DNA from: Gemmatimonadota bacterium
Lineage (GTDB): Bacteria > Gemmatimonadota > Gemmatimonadetes > Gemmatimonadales > Gemmatimonadaceae
DNA: 33,822 bases
NCBI GenBank assembly: GCA_031127095.1
Contig: JARIEX010000021.1
Location: 1 to 33,822 of the forward strand
Reading direction: 5' to 3'
A program made the translations under genes and the position numbers. Position 1 is the stretch's first letter; each line of letters starts with the position of its first letter. Positions 30,300 through 33,822 of the stretch are shown here, one piece after another. The notes under the pieces were generated by a model. That model was not told the origin of the DNA. It ran no database searches and worked only from the letters and a program-made list of their open reading frames with translations.

Positions 30300-32861
30300 A
30301 TGAAATCCTTGGTTGCCGCTTCGGTCGGTGGCCTGTCGCTCCTCGCCGTCGCGATCATCGATCGCCCGGCCCCAGCGACGAGCCAGACGCCGACCTCGCT
30401 GCCTGTCACGCCCGCATCGTACGCCGCCGTCACCGCGAATCCCGCCGGTGATCCGGTGCGTTCGCCCGTCCCGTCGCGCCGCCGCCCGGGCCACCCCGTG
30501 CTCGCGCCCGTGCCCACGGCGATCGCGCCCTCGGCGCTCACCGACGTGGTGAAGAAAACGTGTGCCGGCTGTCACAGCGAGCAGCGCAAACAGGGCAACC
30601 TGTCGCTGCAGGGCTTCGACATGACGAACATCAACGGCAGCCCTGAGCTCGCGGAGAAGATGATCGGGAAACTGCGCGCGGGGATGATGCCGCCGCCGGG
30701 GCGCCCGAAGCCGGGCGGGGACACGCTCGACGTGCTTGCCGGCACGCTCGAACGGATGATGGACGCGCGCTACGCGCTCAATCCGAATCCCGGGATGCGC
30801 ACCTTCCAGCGTCTCAACCGCGCCGAGTACGAGCGGTCGGTGAAGGACCTGCTGGGCGTGGATATCAAGGCCGAGTCGTGGCTGCCGCTGGATACCAAGA
30901 GCGCCAACTTCGACAACATCGCCGACGTGCAGATGCCGTCGGCGACGCTGCTCGATTCGTATCTCGATGCTGCCAGCGAGATCAGCCGTCTCGCGGTGGG
31001 TGATCCCAAGGCCAGCGTGTCCACGTCGAGCTTCAAGATTGCGCGGTTGGCGTCGCAGGTGGACCCGGTGGACGGGGCACCCGCCGGCACGCGCGGCGGC
31101 ACGTCGGTCACGCACACGTTTCCCGCCGACGGCGAGTATGTGTTCACGATCACGCTGCACGCGATCCCCACGGGGCAGCTGTTCGGCTCCGCGGCCCCGT
31201 TCGACGAGAAGATCGAAATTTCCGTGAACGGCGAGCGGATGGCGGTGCTGGACGTCGATCGCGGCATGTCGCAGGCCGATCCCAACGGCATGGAAATCCG
31301 CAGCAAGCCGATTTCGGTGCGCGCGGGTCCGCAGCGCGTGACGGCGGCGTTCATCCGCACCTTCGAAGGGCCGGTGAACGACAACATCGCGCCGATCGGC
31401 CACAGCATCGCCGACACGCAGATCGGATCGCAGGCCGGCATCACCACGCAGTCGCATGTGCAGATGTTCGCGGTCACGGGCCCCTTCAACCCGACCGGCG
31501 TGTCGGACACGCCGAGCCGCCGTCGCATCTTCAGCTGCCGTCCGCTGGCGCCGTCGGAGGCGCGTCCGTGCGCCGAGAAGATCATCACGCGGTTGGGGGC
31601 GCAGGCGTATCGTCGCCCGCTGGCCCCGAAGGACGTGCAGGGGTTGCTGGGGTTCTACGACACCGGCGCCAAGGAGGGGGGCTTCGAACTCGGCATCCGG
31701 ACCGCCGTCGAGGCGCTGCTGGCCAGCCCGCACTTCATTTTCCGCATCGAAGAGATGCCGGTCGTGTCTAAGCCGGGGTCACGCGTCGCGGTCAGCGGCA
31801 TCGACCTCGCGTCGCGGTTGTCGTTCTTCCTGTGGGGCGCACCACCCGATTCGCAGCTGGTATCGCTGGGGCGTCGTGGCCTGCTGGCGGACACCACGGT
31901 GCTGATTGCGCAGACCAAGCGCATGCTCGCCGATAAGCGCAGTATCGCGCTGTCCACGCGCTTTGCCTCGCAGTGGCTGCGGCTCTCGGACATCGAGAAG
32001 GTGCACCCTGACGCGCTGCAGTATCCCGATTTCCGGGAGCAGCTGGCGTCGGACATGGTGCACGAAACAGAGACCTTCTTCGATCATCTCGTCCGCGAGA
32101 ACCGCAGCTTCCTCGATCTGTACACGGCCAACTGGACGTACGTGAACGAGGATCTGGCGCGCCACTACGGCATGCCCGGCGTGGTCGGCACGGAGTTCCG
32201 CCGGGTCGAGTATCCGGCCAACTCGGGTCGCGCCGGTATCTTCGGGCACGGCAGCGTGCTCACGCTCACGTCGCACGCCAACCGCACGTCGCCGGTGTTG
32301 CGCGGCAAGTGGGTCATGGAAGTGCTCATGGGTACGCCGCCGCCGGCCCCGCCTCCCAATGTGCCCGATCTCGAGAAGACCGGGGACAGTAAGGAAGGGC
32401 GTCTGCTCACTACGCGCGAACGCATGGAAGAGCACCGCGCCAACCCGAGCTGCCGGTCGTGTCATGTGTTCATCGATCCCATCGGTTTGGCGATGGACAA
32501 CTTCGATGTGAACGGGCAGTGGCGCATTCGTGAGAATGGGACGTCGCTGGACACCCGCGGCGACTTCTACGACGGCACCAAGATCTCCAACGCGATCGAG
32601 CTGCAGAAGGTGCTGCTGAAGCGTCCCACACCGCTGGTGCGCAACTTCACGCAGAACCTGATGGCGTACGCGCTGGGCCGTCGGATCGAGTACTACGATC
32701 ATCCCGCCGTGCGGAAGATCGAAGCGCAGGTGAAGGCTGGGAATTACCGCATGCAGGACTTCATCGTGGGCGTCGTGAAGAGCGACGCGTTCCGCTCACG
32801 GAAAGTGATGGAGCAGGCTGACTCGGGGACCCGCGCGCCGTCCGTGCGCGGGGGCCGCTGA
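30300..32861 (+). CDS. DUF1592-family exported di-haem cytochrome c protein
   Basis: An 853-residue protein with the domain set long known from Planctomycetes: an N-terminal cytochrome c part with CAGCH (Cys88, Cys91, His92), then DUF1587 (FQRLNRAEYERSVKDLLGVD), a beta-rich insert (about 240-370) like a carbohydrate-binding or sugar-lid module, DUF1595 (AYRRPLAPKDVQGLLGFYD), DUF1592 (GIDLASRLSFFLWGAPPDSQL), DUF1588 (GIFGHGSVLTLTSHANRTSP) and DUF1585. A second haem site, CRSCH (718-722), lies within the DUF1588/DUF1585 part. A weak signal anchor occupies the first 30 residues. The role is not established; extracytoplasmic oxidation of carbohydrates is a suggestion. The Shine-Dalgarno sequence is 7 nt before the ATG. 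The next gene, a DUF1552 protein, is its usual partner. Confidence 0.9.
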   Translation: MKSLVAASVGGLSLLAVAIIDRPAPATSQTPTSLPVTPASYAAVTANPAGDPVRSPVPSRRRPGHPVLAPVPTAIAPSALTDVVKKTCAGCHSEQRKQGNLSLQGFDMTNINGSPELAEKMIGKLRAGMMPPPGRPKPGGDTLDVLAGTLERMMDARYALNPNPGMRTFQRLNRAEYERSVKDLLGVDIKAESWLPLDTKSANFDNIADVQMPSATLLDSYLDAASEISRLAVGDPKASVSTSSFKIARLASQVDPVDGAPAGTRGGTSVTHTFPADGEYVFTITLHAIPTGQLFGSAAPFDEKIEISVNGERMAVLDVDRGMSQADPNGMEIRSKPISVRAGPQRVTAAFIRTFEGPVNDNIAPIGHSIADTQIGSQAGITTQSHVQMFAVTGPFNPTGVSDTPSRRRIFSCRPLAPSEARPCAEKIITRLGAQAYRRPLAPKDVQGLLGFYDTGAKEGGFELGIRTAVEALLASPHFIFRIEEMPVVSKPGSRVAVSGIDLASRLSFFLWGAPPDSQLVSLGRRGLLADTTVLIAQTKRMLADKRSIALSTRFASQWLRLSDIEKVHPDALQYPDFREQLASDMVHETETFFDHLVRENRSFLDLYTANWTYVNEDLARHYGMPGVVGTEFRRVEYPANSGRAGIFGHGSVLTLTSHANRTSPVLRGKWVMEVLMGTPPPAPPPNVPDLEKTGDSKEGRLLTTRERMEEHRANPSCRSCHVFIDPIGLAMDNFDVNGQWRIRENGTSLDTRGDFYDGTKISNAIELQKVLLKRPTPLVRNFTQNLMAYALGRRIEYYDHPAVRKIEAQVKAGNYRMQDFIVGVVKSDAFRSRKVMEQADSGTRAPSVRGGR

Positions 32862-32904
32862 TACTCAATTCGTTCACGACCGCACACGAGACCGGAGTCA
32901 CACC

Positions 32905-33822
32905 ATGTATTTTCTGAGCGGCAAGGCGATGCCCCGCCGGCAGTTCCTGCAGAACCTCAGCGCCACCATCGCGCTGCCCTATCTCGACGCCATGATCCCC
33001 ACGGGTCGTGGATCGCGCCTCCTCGCCAACAAGGCACCGCGCCTCGTGGCGATTGAAATGGTGCACGGCGCGGCCGGCTGCAACGAACTCGGCTCGAAGC
33101 TCAACCTCTGGTCGCCAGCGGCGGCCGGCAAGCAGTTCGATCTCTCGCCGACGGCCATGTCGTCGCTCGAGGCGTACCGCGACTACCTCACGATCATCAG
33201 CAACACCGACGTCCGTGAGGCGGAGCCGTCGTCGCCCAACGAGATCGGCGGCGATCACTTCCGCTCCAGCGCGACGTTCCTCACGCAGGCGCATGCGAAG
33301 CAGACCGAGGGCTCCGACGTGCGCGTCGGCACGTCGCTCGATCAGTTGTACGCGAAGCGCTTCGGGCAGGACACGCCCATCCCTTCCATGCAGCTGTGCA
33401 TCGAGAATGTGGACCAGGCGGGTGGCTGCGCGTACGGTTATGCCTGCGTGTACACCGACTCCATCAGCTGGTCGTCGCCCTCGGAGCCGCTGCCGGTGAT
33501 CCGCGATCCGCGCGTGGCGTTCGAGAAGCTGTTCGGCGTGGGTGGCAGCAGCGCCGAGCGCGCCGAGCGCCGTCGCACGCGGCGCAGCATCCTCGACTTC
33601 GTGTCGGGTGAGATGTCGTCGCTCAAGGTCAACCTCGGTCCCGACGACCGCCATCGCCTCGACAAGTACCTCGAGGACATCCGCGAAGTCGAGCGTCGCA
33701 TCCAGATGGTGGAAGCGCGCAACTCCAGCGGTGACCCGCGCCAGCTCCCCGAAGCGCCGGCCGGTGTGCCCGATTCGTTTGCCGAGCATGTGAAGCTGAT
33801 GTTCGACATCCAGGCGCTGGCG
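32905..33822 (+). CDS. DUF1552 protein (3' truncated by the window)
   Basis: The frame stays open for 306 residues to the last base. It begins with a twin-arginine-like segment, AMPRRQFLQNLS, followed by a weakly hydrophobic stretch (ATIALPYLDAM), suggesting Tat export. The segments LVAIEMVHGAAGCNELGSKL, YLTIISNTD, SLDQLYAKRFGQDTPIPSMQ and RRSILDFVSGEMSSLKVNLG match the layout of DUF1552 proteins, which regularly accompany DUF1592-type cytochromes in Planctomycetes, Myxobacteria and Gemmatimonadota. GGAG 7 nt before the ATG at 32905 supports the start. It follows the DUF1592 gene by 43 bp, so they probably share a transcript. Its function is unknown, and about a third of the protein is probably missing. 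Confidence 0.87.
   Translation, partial: MYFLSGKAMPRRQFLQNLSATIALPYLDAMIPTGRGSRLLANKAPRLVAIEMVHGAAGCNELGSKLNLWSPAAAGKQFDLSPTAMSSLEAYRDYLTIISNTDVREAEPSSPNEIGGDHFRSSATFLTQAHAKQTEGSDVRVGTSLDQLYAKRFGQDTPIPSMQLCIENVDQAGGCAYGYACVYTDSISWSSPSEPLPVIRDPRVAFEKLFGVGGSSAERAERRRTRRSILDFVSGEMSSLKVNLGPDDRHRLDKYLEDIREVERRIQMVEARNSSGDPRQLPEAPAGVPDSFAEHVKLMFDIQALA

Noticed and set aside
29094-31733. An 879-residue minus-strand open frame spanning the aldolase gene and the DUF1592 gene
   Set aside because: Only the part up to 30071 has homology, a signal peptide and a Shine-Dalgarno sequence. The rest is antisense to a clear gene and reflects high GC with few stops.
1-33822. CRISPR arrays, tRNA or rRNA genes, insertion sequences, phage or integrase genes
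   Set aside because: No regular spaced repeats, cloverleaf structures, transposase or integrase motifs were seen. The inverted repeats found are single hairpins.

Overview
The window looks like chromosomal DNA from a member of the Gemmatimonadota, close to Gemmatimonas. It is GC-rich and gene-dense, and it is crowded with exported proteins of kinds typical of that phylum: a SusC/SusD pair, a Vps10/sortilin-like propeller, a tricorn-type peptidase with a signal peptide, and a DUF1592-type cytochrome c protein next to a DUF1552 protein. The assignment is inferred from gene content; there is no rRNA marker here. I see no tRNA, rRNA, CRISPR array, insertion sequence or prophage.

Layout. 1-1186: the tail of an unknown gene, a TerB-like protein and an exported DUF2911 protein. 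1230-1294: a long inverted repeat between convergent genes. 1310-3034 (-): gamma-glutamyltransferase. 3224-5416 (+): rpsP-rimM-trmD, followed by an asparaginase N-domain protein where rplS is usually found. 5413-5727 (-): a rhodanese whose stop overlaps the asparaginase stop. 5887-7104 (+): NADP-type isocitrate dehydrogenase with its terminator. 7181-10447 (+): a large secreted Asp-box protein whose ribosome binding site lies in a strong hairpin. 14757 down to 10524 (-): four genes for exported proteins, namely a TonB-plug/TonB-C-terminal fusion, an adhesin-E-like protein, a DUF305 lipoprotein and an LVIVD-repeat protein. 14803-16641 (+): an exported phosphodiesterase with a full two-metal site. 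16808-20673 (+): a tricorn-family peptidase overlapping a PepSY membrane protein. 20698-21714 (+): a NAPE-PLD-like metallo-hydrolase. 23418 down to 21611 (-): a Tat-exported sarcosine-oxidase-like flavoprotein coupled to a small membrane protein. 23540-24016 (+): a c-type cytochrome. 24464-29004 (+): SusC and SusD behind a leader of about 330 nt. 29094-30071 (-): an exported HpcH/HpaI aldolase homologue. 30300 to the end (+): the DUF1592-family di-haem protein and a truncated DUF1552 protein.

How it fits together. Apart from the housekeeping block (rpsP-rimM-trmD, icd), most genes act outside the cytoplasm. The recurring themes are breakdown of peptides, amino acids and phosphoesters (ggt, tricorn, flavoprotein, phosphodiesterase), TonB-linked uptake, and periplasmic electron transfer through CxxCH cytochromes. 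The least ordinary items are the plug-TonB fusion operon, the flavoprotein/cytochrome divergent pair, the exported aldolase that may lack a metal ligand, the minimal asparaginase in the ribosomal operon, and the hairpin that covers a start site.

Several starts were moved from the longest open frame to fit signal peptides, Shine-Dalgarno sequences or promoters. Each entry gives the reason.
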